DNA of 64,000 nucleotides from Oreohelix idahoensis (GCA_024509875.1 JAMPIV010021262.1:1-64000); one strand, 5' to 3'. Positions 42,774 to 55,457 are shown, counted from the first letter of the stretch. Made by a program: numbers and translations. The notes: generated from the sequence alone by a model not told the origin.

Positions 42774-44108
42774 TTATGATTTATCTAGCAACGATTTCCG
42801 TATCCCGACAATCGTGCATCCCGTGTCCCGAAGAATGGTGGCTGGTCTGTCACCTATAAAACCTTTGTGTAATGTAAGGAGACCAATAAAATCGCAGACA
42901 GACATCGCTGGTAAAATATGGCCACACAAAATGCTAGTTTTAGCACCTGGCTCATAAAGTGTATTACACTCAGTGCAATTGTTATCTTTGCTTGAGCGTA
43001 CAATGCATGCATTAGCCTGTTCAACATGGCTATCATGATCACAAAGTGGGGTACAGACGTTAGCATGGTCTGCTTTCCCTTTTGCCAGTTTACAATCATT
43101 TTTGTGATCAGGTTTGTGATTGCATTGTTTGCCGTGCTTATTGTTTACCCCATCAAAATTACACCTACTATTTCCATTGAAGCGTTCACCTGAATTTCTT
43201 CTATAGTCTCTGTGATGTATATCATCACTGCTATTACCGTAGTGTTGTCCACGACCTCGGTTAGAGTAATTAGAATATCTATACCCACCGAAGTGAGATG
43301 GTGACTGACGACGAGGAAACTTGTACCGTCCTCGAAAGGAAGATCTATAATTACTCCTATATCTGCCCTCTGTACTCCTTGGGCGAGAACGGTGGTCACC
43401 TACTCCTCCGTCGTGGTACGAAACACATACAGGTAATGCATTATCAAAGGAAACCTTACTCATTTCCTTGTTTGGATGTGCAGACATGTAGTTTCTCCCC
43501 AATTCTTGACATTCATTGATAGATTTTGGCTTTCTCTCCTGCAAAAAACTAACAAAATCTGCGCCACAGGTAGATAAAACTTTATCCCTGAGCATTAGGT
43601 CAAATAATTCATCAAAAGATTTATTGATACCAGATAAATCTATCCATCGACCCAAGTACAATTTAATAGAAGAGATGAACTCTCCAAAATCTGCATTATT
43701 GGACGGAACCGCAGAATGAAATCTGGATCGAAAACCCTCCTCCGTGAGCTGAAATTTTGCCATCAATGTATTGGCAACAATATCAAAATCAGATCTACTT
43801 TTTTCATCAATTGACATGAAACAACGCATTGCTTCCTCTGTGAGGTAGTCTGAAAAGATAATCGGCCACCTATCTTTTGGGATCTTCAAATCTATAGCTC
43901 TCATTTTAAACCTCATGATAAACGAGTCCATGCAGTCCCGTTTATCATCAAAATTTGGTAATTTAATTTTTGGATAATTAAAATTATTACTCTGAGAACC
44001 TTGTGGATTAGCACCAGTATTTTGGGCATTAGACTTTGCAATTTGAATCTCTTTTTCTTTATCAGCCTGTAATTTCAATGACTGTAGTTCTATTGCATTT
44101 CTGTGTGC
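42774..44108 (-). pseudogene. E4 Gag - protease N-terminus
   Basis: Open between two nonsense codons. It has the capsid N-terminal KLPNFDDKRDCMDSFIMRF, then the SCAN-like part with RWIDLSGINKSFDELFDLML, R-D-K-V-L and QERKPKSINE. A long Arg/Asn/Gly/His-rich region follows, then C-T-E-C, 13 residues and C-G-H-I-L-P, and the protease L-R-D-T-G-C-T. No start codon lies within this stretch; it continues the N-terminal frame at 44462. Confidence 0.9.
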
Positions 44109-44462
44109 TTAATCCATCTGAAGAAGTTCCATTTTTCTTATTTCCATTTCTTTATCTCTTTGGTTAATTTTTGCCCTTTCCAATTCTCTAGATGCTTCTT
44201 GATCTCTTCTAGCTGCTTCTAGTTCTTTTTCTTTTTGAACCATTTTAGTCTTTTCCAACTCTCTAACAGCCTCTTGTTCAATCAATTTCTTCTCTTCCAA
44301 TTCCCTTGCTTGATCAAGCTCCTTCTTCATTAAATCTCGTTACTCCTTTCGTTCCATACGTTCCAAATAGTCATGATAATATTTGTCAGCATATGATTCC
44401 AACTCAATTCCAGATTTGCCCAAACGCAACCCCATCTCAATAAATTCTGATAATGACGACAT
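44109..44462 (-). pseudogene. E4 Gag N-terminus with coiled coil
   Basis: ATG at 44462 opens M-S-S-L-S-E-F-I-E-M-G-L-R-L-G-K-S-G, the family start. It stops after 40 codons at 44342, continues in frame with a Glu/Lys/Leu/Arg-rich coiled coil (R-E-L-E-K-T-K-M-V and repeats), and stops again at 44109. Both stops are single nonsense changes in an otherwise conserved frame. Confidence 0.85.
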
Positions 44463-45803
44463 CTTGTGTTCTAATTCGAATCACCAAGTGTCAAATCTCT
44501 TCTTAATATTACTTAATTAAGTAGAATAAATTATGGCATTGACTGGATTTATACCTTATGAAGGAATGAACATACCAAGAATGAGAGACGAGCACAGTGA
44601 AAGAGAATGGTACAAGTCAATGATGATGATAATAAAGTGACACGTCGAATTACAGCACATTACTCGACAAATATAACGGGAATAAAAGAAACAAATACAT
44701 GTTGATAAGCAACAACAACTTAGAATAATTACTTGTAAAATAAACAAGACAGACGTACGAACGAAAACAGCTAATCGTCAAATTTCACAATGAGACAAGA
44801 GTGATAGAAAACAGCTGTGTAGACACGTGACCCACTTACGTAAATTAATGAATGAAAAATATATAACGTAGACTTGACGGAACAATCTATACAAATACTG
44901 TTGTCTGTTATGCAGTCAAAGACTAAAATTCCACTGTTATTTTCTTTGACTGGACAACCGACAATAACCTAATAGGACATCGTCATTTGCAAAATTTCCG
45001 AAGAAAATTTACAAATAGCGAGCATTTAATTTATACAAATAAACATGTAGATGAAATAACAAGTAGGACTAGATGTTGACTAGCAAACGTCTCCGAAATG
45101 GTCAAATACTGTCACGCATTGGATAATTCATAATTCTACTTATCTTTCTTGTATCTCAGAACCTCTCCAGATACGGAATCAGTCTGTTTGTGCCACACCT
45201 CGACTTCAGGAATTCATAAATGGACGAAACCATCTCTTGACTCCCAAGTTCAGAAAACGGTTGTTTGAAAGTTTTCCGGCTTTGAAGACGTCATCGAGTA
45301 AAATTTGCCAGATTGTCCTTTATCGTTCAACATCGAAAATTGCGTGCTTTGCCAGTATTTAAAATCTTGAATGTAGGGATGTAAAGTTCGAACCGAATCA
45401 ATATGATGTCGCAGCGTGAATCTTGACAGTCCTCAAGGTCGGGTCAACGATCTTTGATGCATCTACATGGAGCAGCCGTTACATGTCATCTTCAATCGTG
45501 AAATTCAGTAAATGTACAGATTTCATCGACACTTTATACTCGTATAGTTCTTCAAATGTTAAAAGTCCTGCGTAGAAGTTAAGTGTAGTAGTCCAGCCTC
45601 AGTTGATTTCATTTTCGAAAGAAAAAAAAATTAATTCTTTTCTTGATGTGACAAGTAGACCAACCTGCCAGTTATCGGACGGCTTATCCGACAGGACGTA
45701 ACCAGTTAATTTCAGCTATAGGAAAACAGCTCCCAGTTATTTGACAGGACTGAGCACCCAGTTTTTTCAGCTATCGGACGACCGCCCCCAGTTATTTCTC
45801 TCC
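44463..45803 (-). other. E4 5' leader
   Basis: 1.3 kb with no ORF of note. Near 45670-45800 there are several imperfect repeats of CAGTTAT with CGGAC or TTGAC, next to the 5' LTR. No clear TGG primer site directly abuts the LTR; a TGGGGGCGGTCG lies 13 nt in. Confidence 0.5.
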
Positions 45804-46774
45804 TGTTAAGGGATAGATAAATTGCCCGAATTCTTCCTTTTGTTGTCTAGGATCCATTCGTTTTACTCAAGATGTAGAAGTTCTTTTAATTTTAATTTGG
45901 TTTGCATTGTCAAATATTCTGGAAGTCAATCTTCTTGGATACCCCCTTCTGTCAATCTTCAATTACTGAATAAGGCTATCAACTGGTTAACTGAACCTTG
46001 AATGATTGAACGAACCTCTCGACTTAGACGATCTGGCAACAGTTTAATACACAGTAAGTACGAATTCACAAAACGTCACAATCACGAATATGGCATGAAT
46101 ACCCCCTCTCTAACTTTCAGTCTAACATTATCTTGGTTCGCTTTTATACAATGTCACTCAACTTTTCCCTAGTTGATGCTTTTATAATATCATTCCTTGA
46201 TTCCATTTTACATCGGGGTATTGAGCATCCCGGCATATCAAATATTCATTATCCATTTTATATCGGGGTATTGAGCATCCCGGCATATCAAATATTCATT
46301 ATATCTTTTTCCAACAACATCGAGGGATTTGAGCGTCCCGGTATCTTTAATATTCCTACATCATAATTTTCACTCCATAAACCTCGGGGAATGAGTCCTC
46401 CCGTTATACACTGTTCAATTATATTATCAACACACTTCTTTGTCTTGGGAACCACCGTCCCGTACTGTCTTCAACTATAATCCTGGCATATTCTCCTGCC
46501 TCTCATTTAAAGCACATAGCTTACCATTTTTCCAAAAATATTTCTTGAATACATACTCCAACATAATGGCTGATACACAAGCCATTTTAGGCACACATCT
46601 TGACGCTCTGACGTCACATCCAACTCTGCCTACATCATACCTAGATACTCATCTCACAGGCGACCGCTTTCATGTATTTCTTGCGTTCAGTTGAGGTACG
46701 ACATGGTGTGACAAAACCCTGGCACTAATAATAAGTTGCCCTGATAAAAATCGCACCATGAAGTGGCCTCAACA
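45804..46774 (-). repeat. E4 5' LTR, 971 bp
   Basis: The partner of 38193-39163. Confidence 0.92.
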
Positions 46775-46974
46775 TTAATGTTTAACAATTTTGAATTAAT
46801 ACAACATCATCACACAAAATAAGTGTCGCTAGCGCTGACAAGTGATGTAACTCAATTTATGAAACAAACAGTTTCACAGAATATCCCAGACAAACGTGAC
46901 AACGACCAGCGCACTTGTAGATATAAGACGTTAAATTCGTTTTGGCTGTAAATATTTTTTTTTATTTCTGTGTT

Positions 46975-47970
46975 CATCATAAGTTTATAAGAGGGACCTC
47001 ATAATACCAAGACATTCATAACTCGCAGCAACCACATTGATTGTTTCAAAAATTGTGTGGTGTTCTGACATTTGTAAACTGATTCTCAGCTTATGTGTTC
47101 TAGAATGTACTCAACATTATAAATTCTCGACTTACATGATTTAGACATTACCTCATATTTATGACGGTGACAGTGCTGAATACATGCAGATTATGTGCTT
47201 CTCTGGAACTGGAAGAATGGTCTACCTTGTTCTACAAACTCCACGCCAGAAAGTCACAGTTAATATAATAAATAGACGTCAAAACTAATAACATTGACTT
47301 ACGTAACGGAAAGATAGGATTTTCAGGACATGTAGAGCAGGGGTTCCTAGCCTGGAGTACGCCTACCACATGGAGATACTAGAAACATTTCACAGGGTTA
47401 CGCAGAATATTTGGTCAATAATTATGGGATGGGTGAAACGTCTGAAAATATAGGCAGTTTGTCTTGTATACATTTTTTCTCACTACTAACTTACATAATA
47501 TGCTTTTTCCGTGCCAATGTGGATTCGACATTAGCAGCTGATGAACGCAAATAGATTGTTCTCATGTACACAAGACAGTGATACTCACAAAGAGAAGTAG
47601 CTGCCGAATTCTCTATGAATTCAGACCTTTGGGAAATACTGTAATTCATTCAACTGAAATAATCCAAAAGTAGTAGTGTTAGCGAGAAACAACGTTGTGG
47701 AATGCAGAGAGAACGACGAGTTCTTAATCTAATCCGAAGAAAATAAAACTGGATTCTAATTATGATAAAACAGAACCTGTACCAAGAACCTGTACTGTTG
47801 GTTGACAAGACAAAGAAACAAGGGTATAACTAATTCGTTTGAATGTATTCTGATAAACATAAACAAGACAATTCTTTGCTAAAAATGTTGTTACGTACCA
47901 AATAATATTTTCTTTGTGACACATTAATTAACCTGTTTGTGACGTTAGTCCTATTTATTCGTTCCATTTT
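46975..47970 (+). repeat. ~1 kb dispersed repeat, copy 2
   Basis: Homologous to 36360-37425 with many substitutions. The helix-turn-helix-like frame near 47515-47640 contains stops. It follows E4 by about 200 bp. Confidence 0.62.
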
Positions 47971-48199
47971 TCTCTGCCCATCATCATATAGTTAAAAAAA
48001 TTCTCTACTAAATGAATTAGAATACAATCAATATTATGGCATCATGGACGACCCAAAAGAAAAAAAATCCCCACTATTAATTTTCTTAATGAAAGTTTGT
48101 TTCCAGTGAAACAATCGCGCCATGTTTTCGAGAAGATACGGAAACGGAACACTAAACACTGTGACAGATAAATTCAAAATCTCTTAAAGAACACGTATG

Positions 48200-49573
48200 C
48201 CTTTCTCTTCATTATTTTCATAATGCATTCTTGACTTTGTTAGAAATATTAACCAAATTGCTTACTGCCCCGAAGGAAGTAATAGAAAGATGGAAAGAAA
48301 ATTTCTCAGAACTCCTTCATGGTGAGCATGGTGAAGCATCAGAACTGATAACCACTAGCACAGATGAGAAAACCAATAATGGTGAAGATGACATAAAAAT
48401 GGAAAAACTAAAGGCAGCGCTGGAGAAAATCAAGATGGGCAAAGCAGCAGGGCATGATGGTATAACACCAGAAATGGTTAAGTACATGGGATCATCAGGC
48501 GACCTATTACTCTTAAGGGTCCTACAGGCAGCTTGGTGCAACAAGACCACCCTAAAGGATTGGGAGATTACCATTAAATTATGTGAGGACGGCAAACCAT
48601 AAGTCATAAGAGTTAAGGACCATCACTGGTGAAAGACAAGGTGATATTATGTCACCTTATCTTTTCATACTCCTCATGGACGATGTCATCAACGCATGTA
48701 AGGAGAGAACAAGAAAGTATGCAGTGGGGTACTGGAAGATGAAACAGGTATGTATTTCAGAGCTGGCATTTTCTGATGATGTTGCCCTGATTGCGAAATC
48801 ATAGGCACATCTCCAATCCAACCTGCAAATGTGGAAAGAAATGCTGGAGAAGAGAGGGATGGTCATAAGCAGCTCTAAAACAAAATCCATGGTGATATCA
48901 CGAGAAGAAAGATATCAGATTAAGCTGGGAGAACAGGTCCTGGAGCAGGTCGACCACTTAAAATACCTCGGAGCTGTTATAGACCGAAAGGGAGGCTTCA
49001 AAGAAGCGTTGGCCACTCGAAAAGCAGCAGCTGGAAGACTTTTTCAGACCATAAATCGAGGATTCCTCAGCAAGAGAGAGGTTGGTAAGAAAACGAAGAT
49101 GGCTGTATACCGCTACACCTATGTCCCAGTCATGACAAATGAATGCGAGTCATGGGCAATGACTAAAACCCACAAAAGCCAGATCAAAACCTCAGAAATG
49201 AGGTATGTGAGGAAGGTGGTTGAAGTAACAAGAGGAGACATGGTCCGCAACCAGACGATACGTCAAGGCCTAAAATCCCACCCCTTGCAGTCCCAAGTAG
49301 AACAGTCCCAACTAAGATGGTTTGGCCATGTCTGCAGAATTGGAGAAGATCCTCTCCCACGACAAGCATAGGAAACAAATAGCCAGGGATCCAGACCCCA
49401 AGGACGATCCAGAGTCCGCTGAGAGGACAACATTAGACAATCTTTGAAGGACCGAGGAGTAGAATGGAACCAGGCCAGGGGGAAGACAGCCGATAGGATA
49501 GTCTGGCGCTCTCTCTTCCAAACCTCTACACCTCACGGTAGAAGAGGAACGACTAAGTAAGTAAGTAAGAAAT
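48200..49573 (+). pseudogene. LINE-C: internally deleted LINE ORF2 with (TAAG)n tail
   Basis: 48231-48602 gives the linker before RT: V-I-E-R-W-K-E-N-F-S-E-L-L, then KMGKAAGHDGITPEMVKYMG. From about 48620 the reading jumps to G-E-R-Q-G-D-I-M-S-P-Y-L-F and catalytic F-S-D-D, so the finger and early palm region, several hundred bp, is missing. After one stop (48804) a 180-codon stretch gives thumb and C-terminal motifs: HLKYLGAVIDRKGG, E-C-E-S-W-A-M-T, RWFGHVCRIGEDPLPRQA. It ends near a CTAAGTAAGTAAG tail at 49552-49569, the usual microsatellite LINE end. Confidence 0.82.
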
Positions 49574-50793
49574 ATTAACCCTGGCTTTTCGATAAAACTA
49601 CGGAAACAGTATTCATTACCTGTACTTGAGTGAACGTTATTCTAAGGCAATTCGTACAAGGTGACTAAAATGAGGTAGTATATGAGGCTGGCAATATCAT
49701 TATGTAAAAATTGTCAGTTTGATATTTTTGTATCATGTTAAAAGAGCCACCAAATACCTTGTAATGTTTTTGTTTTAAACTTTGACAGTCTGATAATACT
49801 AAAGAAAAAGAGGGCTGAACTTTACAAAAATACAAAACAATATCATCACAGTCAGGGTCGGATTAAGAACACCGGAGGCTCTAGGCTTTTAAGAAATTTG
49901 GAGCCCCATATCCAATCTTCTGAAAGGTAAAATTAGAAGAAAAAAAAAAATGAATTTTAGAAAAAGGTTTTTATTAATATAGAATAATATGTAACCAAAT
50001 TAATTTATAAATCCAGACAAACATCAGAAAATCACGAAGAGCACTAGTTAGTGTTGATAAAACATTTTGTTGTGCACATCTACGACTGGATAATGGAAGT
50101 GGTTGGTAAATTATCATAGAGAGTGATAGAACAGATAAGTGCTCAATACTTTAAAGTGTTCATCAAGTTGAAAATCTTTTAAATTGCTGACATCGTGTAA
50201 AGGAAATATAACAAATGTAGTACCTGAAACAAAATATTATGACAAATACAATTGCTTATAATAAATTTTTACAAGTAACAAAATATGAACATCTTTTATT
50301 CAGTTTGATATTACTCGTATTTTCATAATCTAATTGTTTCCCTTGGAAAGTAAACAAGCTATCTCCTCTAACTAGTCAATGATGACAGGGAGAGAATAAT
50401 TTAAAATAGTAATGTCGTACTTGGCAAGATTAAATGAGTGTTTTCAATTGTTTCTTCCATCGCTCCAGTGTTTCTATCATTTATTACTTCATCCTCAAGG
50501 TGTTGTAGTTCTACAGTCCATTTGTGTTTGTAATTTTCTGTTGTAACTCTGGTGGCGGACTCAGCCGCTGCTTACAGTATCACGTGGTTAAGTCTCTTTT
50601 TACTTTATTTCCGATGTCCTGTCCAATCTGGCCAGATGTGTTATCTTTCGTTTATATTTAGGGTATTTGTTGCAAATTGTTTTTAAATGTTGACATCTAG
50701 ACTGTTATCTCAGTCGTTTGTTTATTTATTATTTTTATTTATTTTATATCATAGTTGTAAGCCCTGAAAATGGCTAATCGATTAAAGGACCGT
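49574..50793. other. Unassigned interval left of RTE-B
   Basis: AT-rich. Near 49857-49920, GTCGGATTAAGAACACCGG...GGAGCCCC resembles the edge of an old dispersed repeat, but no boundaries can be set. No ORF is supported. Confidence 0.35.
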
Positions 50794-50807
50794 GAGCAGG
50801 TTGTCTG
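50794..50807 (+). repeat. RTE-B target site duplication, left copy
   Basis: GAGCAGGTTGTCTG, repeated exactly at 63926-63939. Confidence 0.78.
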
Positions 50808-51087
50808 CCGTCAATGGTACCTATACCTTGTAGCGGTATGGCAGCTTGCGTACCCTGTAATCCCCAGAGCTATGCCAGTGGGAGTTTTACTCCTGGTAGG
50901 TTCAACCAAGCTGGACTGGTCTGTGTGGGTAGGGGTCAGACAAAAGCTGGTACCCTGGTCCTCCAGGTTGGGGGTTTTAGCACAGGTCTGTGTAAACAAA
51001 AAAAAACAAAAAAACAATGAAGTTACGGAAACAACAATAAATGAACAAACTTTGCTGCGGGATGGACATTCGTAGTCTGTGGCTCGT

Positions 51088-51608
51088 ATGACTGTCAGTG
51101 GTGAAAGCCGAAAGGAAGCCACTGACATGAAAACGGATGTCCTGACCGCAAAACAGGATACAAGAATAGGTTTTTGGAATGTCAGGACAATGTACGAGAC
51201 AGGTAAACTAAGACAGATCAGGGCAGAAATGAAAAACTATAGGTTACACATTCTAGGGATAAGCGAGAGCAGATGGACAGGGGCAGGAAAAGTTAAAACA
51301 GCAACAGGAGAAACAGTACTTTACTCTGGAAGAGAGGATGGACAGCACAATGAAGGCGTAGCCATTATTCTACAGAAAGGAATAGAAAGGACATTACTGG
51401 AATGGAAACCCATCAACAACAGACTGATAAGATTAAGATTGAGAGGGAGATTCACCAACACTACAATAACACAATGCTACGCACCAACGAATGATAGCGA
51501 TGAGGAGGTGTAGGATGAATTCTATCAACAACTGCAGAAAGAAATGGAAGACACACCTAGATATGATCTTGTTATAGTAATGGGCGACCTCAATGTGAAA
51601 GTCGGTAC
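51088..51608 (+). pseudogene. RTE-B endonuclease N-terminal half
   Basis: The first ATG of the open frame is 51088. Motifs: RIGFWNVRTMYETGKLRQ, LHILGISESRW (catalytic E), VAIILQKG, ITQCYAPTN, then after a stop at 51513 LVIVMGDLNVKVG. E3 is inserted exactly after this G-D-x-N motif, and the reading continues in the same frame at 61411. The sequence 50808-51087 is probably the LINE leader. Confidence 0.9.
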
Positions 51609-53565
51609 TGTTACGGTAGATTAATTGGCATTGTCTGCTAGAGGTTAGCAGCATGCGATTTTAGTGGTTACAACGTTTAATGTAATGTAAAAAGTATTAT
51701 TAGCCTAGTGAACGCTGTGACGTTTCAGCGTTGGTAGTCACGCACGGTGACCAAGTAACGGGACCCTTTTTCAAATGACCGTCAAACGGAGAAGACGTGT
51801 CTTTATATTCTTATAGTGTCGGGCAGGAAAGGCCACACGGTTATATTGTATTTTCTCATGGACATTGATGCGTGATGCCATATGATGATGGATGGTATCC
51901 GCATGTCTGGTTTTGTGAAGTGTGTAGATGATGTGCAGTCAAACAATGATCATACAAAAACAGGGCAATCCACACAAGGACGTCAGTTAACTCACGACGT
52001 ATAAAGTCAATGATGTTTGTAACAGCTAGTGACGTTTTTCTGTATCATTTATTGTGGACGCCACAGTGACAAAATGTATACGCGAATATGTAGGTACATC
52101 AGACAGTCATTATCACAGCAACAATGTCAGTATAGCAATGGACGGTAGACAGCATCATAATAAAGGTGATTCACAGGCATGTCAATACATTATAAGGCTG
52201 TAATGTAGTCGGGAAAATTCTCCATCCCTTTCTATCTTAGCCAGAAGATAACCAGATGTATGAGATCAGTTCACTCTCCTTAATCTGACTTCAGCAAGAC
52301 AGGCAGGTCTGCCGAAGGATAAATAATGTCCTCAAAAATATCCTCTAGATAACAAAGGTTTCCAAACCTAGTTCATGTAACAAAGTAGCAAGTAATGGTC
52401 CCTGGGACATGCATCAACCGATGCAGTACAATACAGCGACATGTGAGCTGGGAAAACATCTCGTGACGACGACTTTCGAAGACAGGCTATGAATCAAAAA
52501 ATCGCTCACGACCAAAAATCGATAGAGTTAATGAAAAGTTAATTTACCTTGCCTTCAGGAAATACACAGAAATTTTACGCCTCCCGGCATGTGGAAATAC
52601 ACTAGATGTATTATCTCGAATAAACGAAATATCCATAAAGAGGACTTCACATTCCTGACAGAACAAAAAATAGCGGAGATCCCCTCTCAGCGAGGCATCT
52701 TCCTAGCTATTCAAAATCGCTCACTCACAGGCTAGTGGGCGGAAATCGATCGACCTAGAAGCAAGACCAGTCATGCGCAGTCCAGCGCAAAATGACCACA
52801 GCTCAGAACTTAAGACGCAAGGACCTTTACTACGAACCAGCGTAAGAATGATTACCTTAAAAGGATAACCCAACAGGTTGCCAACCGTTTTCTGAGAAAA
52901 CGGCCTAGCATAGCAAACTTAACTGCATTCAATACCAACGCGAGGAGACAACTGCTTACCGAGAAAAGTGACTATAAATTTCAAGCAGTTGTTGCCCTTG
53001 CGTTACAAAATATATATTGTAATAAAACGATGTTGTGATGAAGAAAGATGAAGTTACAGGTTAGTAGTTGACTAAACCTTGTCGAGATGAATTAACAGTC
53101 CTCTTTAGTTAATACTAGTGCCAGACGCATAATCTCACTGTCGGTCGTTGGATTTACCAACCACGCGTGCATATAGTTATGTCGTTCTGCCTACAGTAGT
53201 TCAGATGTATGAGACAAGGACTGATTTGTAAAGGAATCATAGATGAAGTAGGAACTGCACTTATTATGTATAATTCTTCATGATGACCATGTGTGAACTG
53301 TTCGTGTATGGAATTGATATATTAAATTTATATGGACTCAAGGAATAACTTATCAAGTCTCTGAACATTTTGGGAATTCAAATCATCATTATCATGGTCA
53401 CAAGTTAATTTAAACCCACATTCGCGTACTTAACATCAAAGGCACGAAGCTCTAAATAAGATGAACTGTAAACCCAGATTACACGATTGACTATCAAGCT
53501 CTCAACAATCCGTTGAGCTAATTTTACCGAACCGCCTGTAAAAACTACTGGCCGCCCCTGCAACA
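51609..53565 (+). repeat. E3 5' LTR, 1957 bp
   Basis: Starts TGTTACGG and ends CTGCAACA. It carries a 1165-bp middle segment (51866-53030) absent from the 3' LTR. Confidence 0.93.
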
Positions 53566-53567
53566 AC

Positions 53568-53585
53568 TGGTTGGCCATTGATGGG
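53568..53585 (+). promoter_or_regulatory. E3 candidate primer-binding site
   Basis: TGGTTGGCCATTGATGGG, 2 nt after the 5' LTR, similar in place and start to the E2 site. The tRNA is not identified. Confidence 0.5.
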
Positions 53586-55154
53586 GAACGAAAGAAAGAA
53601 TTAGTTGGCCATCGCTGAACGAAAGAAAAAAGGAAAATTTTTTTCTTGTTTACATGCTTTTACAGACTGTTTACCATTGCAAGAAAGTCACATGATGCGT
53701 AAAAACGACGTTCAACGCATGACTACGAAATGCCAATCTGACGTCACTACATCATGCGCAGATGCCACGCTCTGAAAGTACAACCGTCAACGCGTTCCAA
53801 GTTGATGAAGATTTACCTTATCAAGAAGACCGGACGATTGAATACGGTTGTCAACCAATCGAGAGCAAACAGTACTAGGCATTGATCTAGTCCGTTGGTG
53901 AACTTTACATCGCCGAAGCCTTTTAATGATAAGTTTAGACTTAGGACGATTGTCCGTCATAAAACACAATACTAATTCCATTTCGCTGTGCAGGCATGTC
54001 CTCGCTATTTATTATATATCTATGTCATATCTGTTTTTTCCGTTGATGTTGTCCCTTATTTGTGGGTATGGATGGGCGGCGGTTTGGAATGAATAACATG
54101 GCTCTGAGGATGCCGATATTCATTCTGAATGTTCCTTAAGGCCGTTAGTTAATTGCTTTTAACGAAGAACCCATCGACGACCTTCCGATGATTTTCGTTC
54201 GTTCGTAATTGCAATTAATTGACCTTGCATGTTAGATGTCCAGTCTAGTTATAATTGGGGTATTCTAGTGTATTTAGTTCTAATTTTTATTCAGTTTTGT
54301 AACAATGTTTTTGTAACCTATCGTGTTTTTTCTGACCTTACTATCATTCAGTTTTTTATTTTTTTGTACAATCGTCAATGAGTCCATGTATACGTCACTA
54401 ATTTTTTGTGTACGCAGGTTAGTTTTCTATTCAGTTATTCAGTTCATTCTTAATCTCTCACTTCCGTTTTATACCACTTAGTTATAAATGCATTTTTTAT
54501 TGTGAAAATGTCTTGTCGTATGGTAATACTGTTCTGTAATCCTTGGTTAACACATTGTATTGTTTGTCTTCATTACATCCTTTTATAATTTAATATTAAT
54601 GCTATAATTTACTCATTAATAATAGTGTAGATGAATATGATTAAATTTTTATGCGTTTTAAGGAGGAATTAGGGACTTTGCACATATTTGCAGTAGTGGT
54701 CTAAGAAATGGGCAATGCACTTTATAGCTCATGATTATGGCATAATATACCATGATTAATTATTATAACTTTATAACATATTAAGACATATTAAATGTTA
54801 ATTAGTACATTTTCTCATTACTACATTGTAAACTTAATAACTATTAAGATTAAATAACCTAATTGTTTAGGGATAATACCCATAATTATTGAATACTAAT
54901 ATTAAGTGCATGATATAATTTCAGCACCTTATATAACTAACTATCATAACTATTTATGATAGATATTAGTTGATATATATATAATATTTTTACAAAATAT
55001 TATAGATTTGTGGAACTTATAAATAACAGTACAGGAATATTGCAATTTCTTATATTGATTATTCATTCGTTGAGTAATTAGAATTATCGACATAGATTCT
55101 ATTGGTGATTACTAAACATAAGTAATTGAATACTTAAATAAATCAACTTCAAGA
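53586..55154 (+). other. E3 5' leader
   Basis: 1.57 kb, very AT-rich in its second half, with no supported ORF. Confidence 0.55.
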
Positions 55155-55457
55155 ATGCTTACCTTGGATCATTTCATTAAAATTGGAAAAGATTGTAACA
55201 AAAAGGGAGATGCACTCCTGGAATTTGCAGAACAACAACTTGCAAAATATAAGGCAGAGATGGAAGAACTTGAAAGAAAAAAGGCTGAAAGGAAAGCTAT
55301 TGCTAAGGCAGAGATGGAAGAACTTGAAAGAAAAGAGGCTGAAAAGAAAGCTATTGCTAAGGCAGAGAAAGAAGAAAGAAAATTGAAAAGAAACAAGAAG
55401 AAGAAAGAAAGATGGCAAGAGATGAAATCCTACGGATTGAAGAAGAGAATAAATTGA
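55155..55457 (+). CDS. E3 Gag N-terminus with coiled coil
   Basis: ATG, then L-T-L-D-H-F-I-K-I-G-K-D-C-N-K-K-G-D-A-L-L-E-F-A, the family Gag start, then two tandem copies of a Glu/Lys/Ala-rich 60-bp segment (A-K-A-E-M-E-E-L-E-R-K) forming a coiled coil. The frame is lost near 55387 by what looks like loss of one G. The coiled coil continues in the overlapping ORF that starts at 55412. Confidence 0.85.
   Translation: MLTLDHFIKIGKDCNKKGDALLEFAEQQLAKYKAEMEELERKKAERKAIAKAEMEELERKEAEKKAIAKAEKEERKLKRNKKKKERWQEMKSYGLKKRIN

Larger units (their letters stand above)
38193..46774 (-). mobile_element. E4: Gmr1-like LTR retrotransposon, degenerate
   Basis: LTRs of 971 bp each (38193-39163 and 45804-46774) read TGTTGAGG...TTAACA on the minus strand. 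The flanks are CTAAT and TTAAT, consistent with a decayed 5-bp duplication. Roughly 18-20 differences between the LTRs (about 2%) make it older than E2. Gag, protease, integrase and RT lie in one reading frame, broken by nonsense codons near 44342, 44109, 42774, 41940 and 41785. The RNase H carries an inserted LINE tail, and a frame change near 39520 precedes the final stop. Confidence 0.92.

Noticed and set aside
50770..51075. 101-codon frame before the RTE-B endonuclease
   Set aside because: Straddles the RTE-B left boundary at 50808 and has no domain; probably leader sequence rather than an ORF1.
53787..53981. 64-codon minus-strand ORF in the E3 leader
   Set aside because: Short, antisense to the element, and without any recognisable feature.
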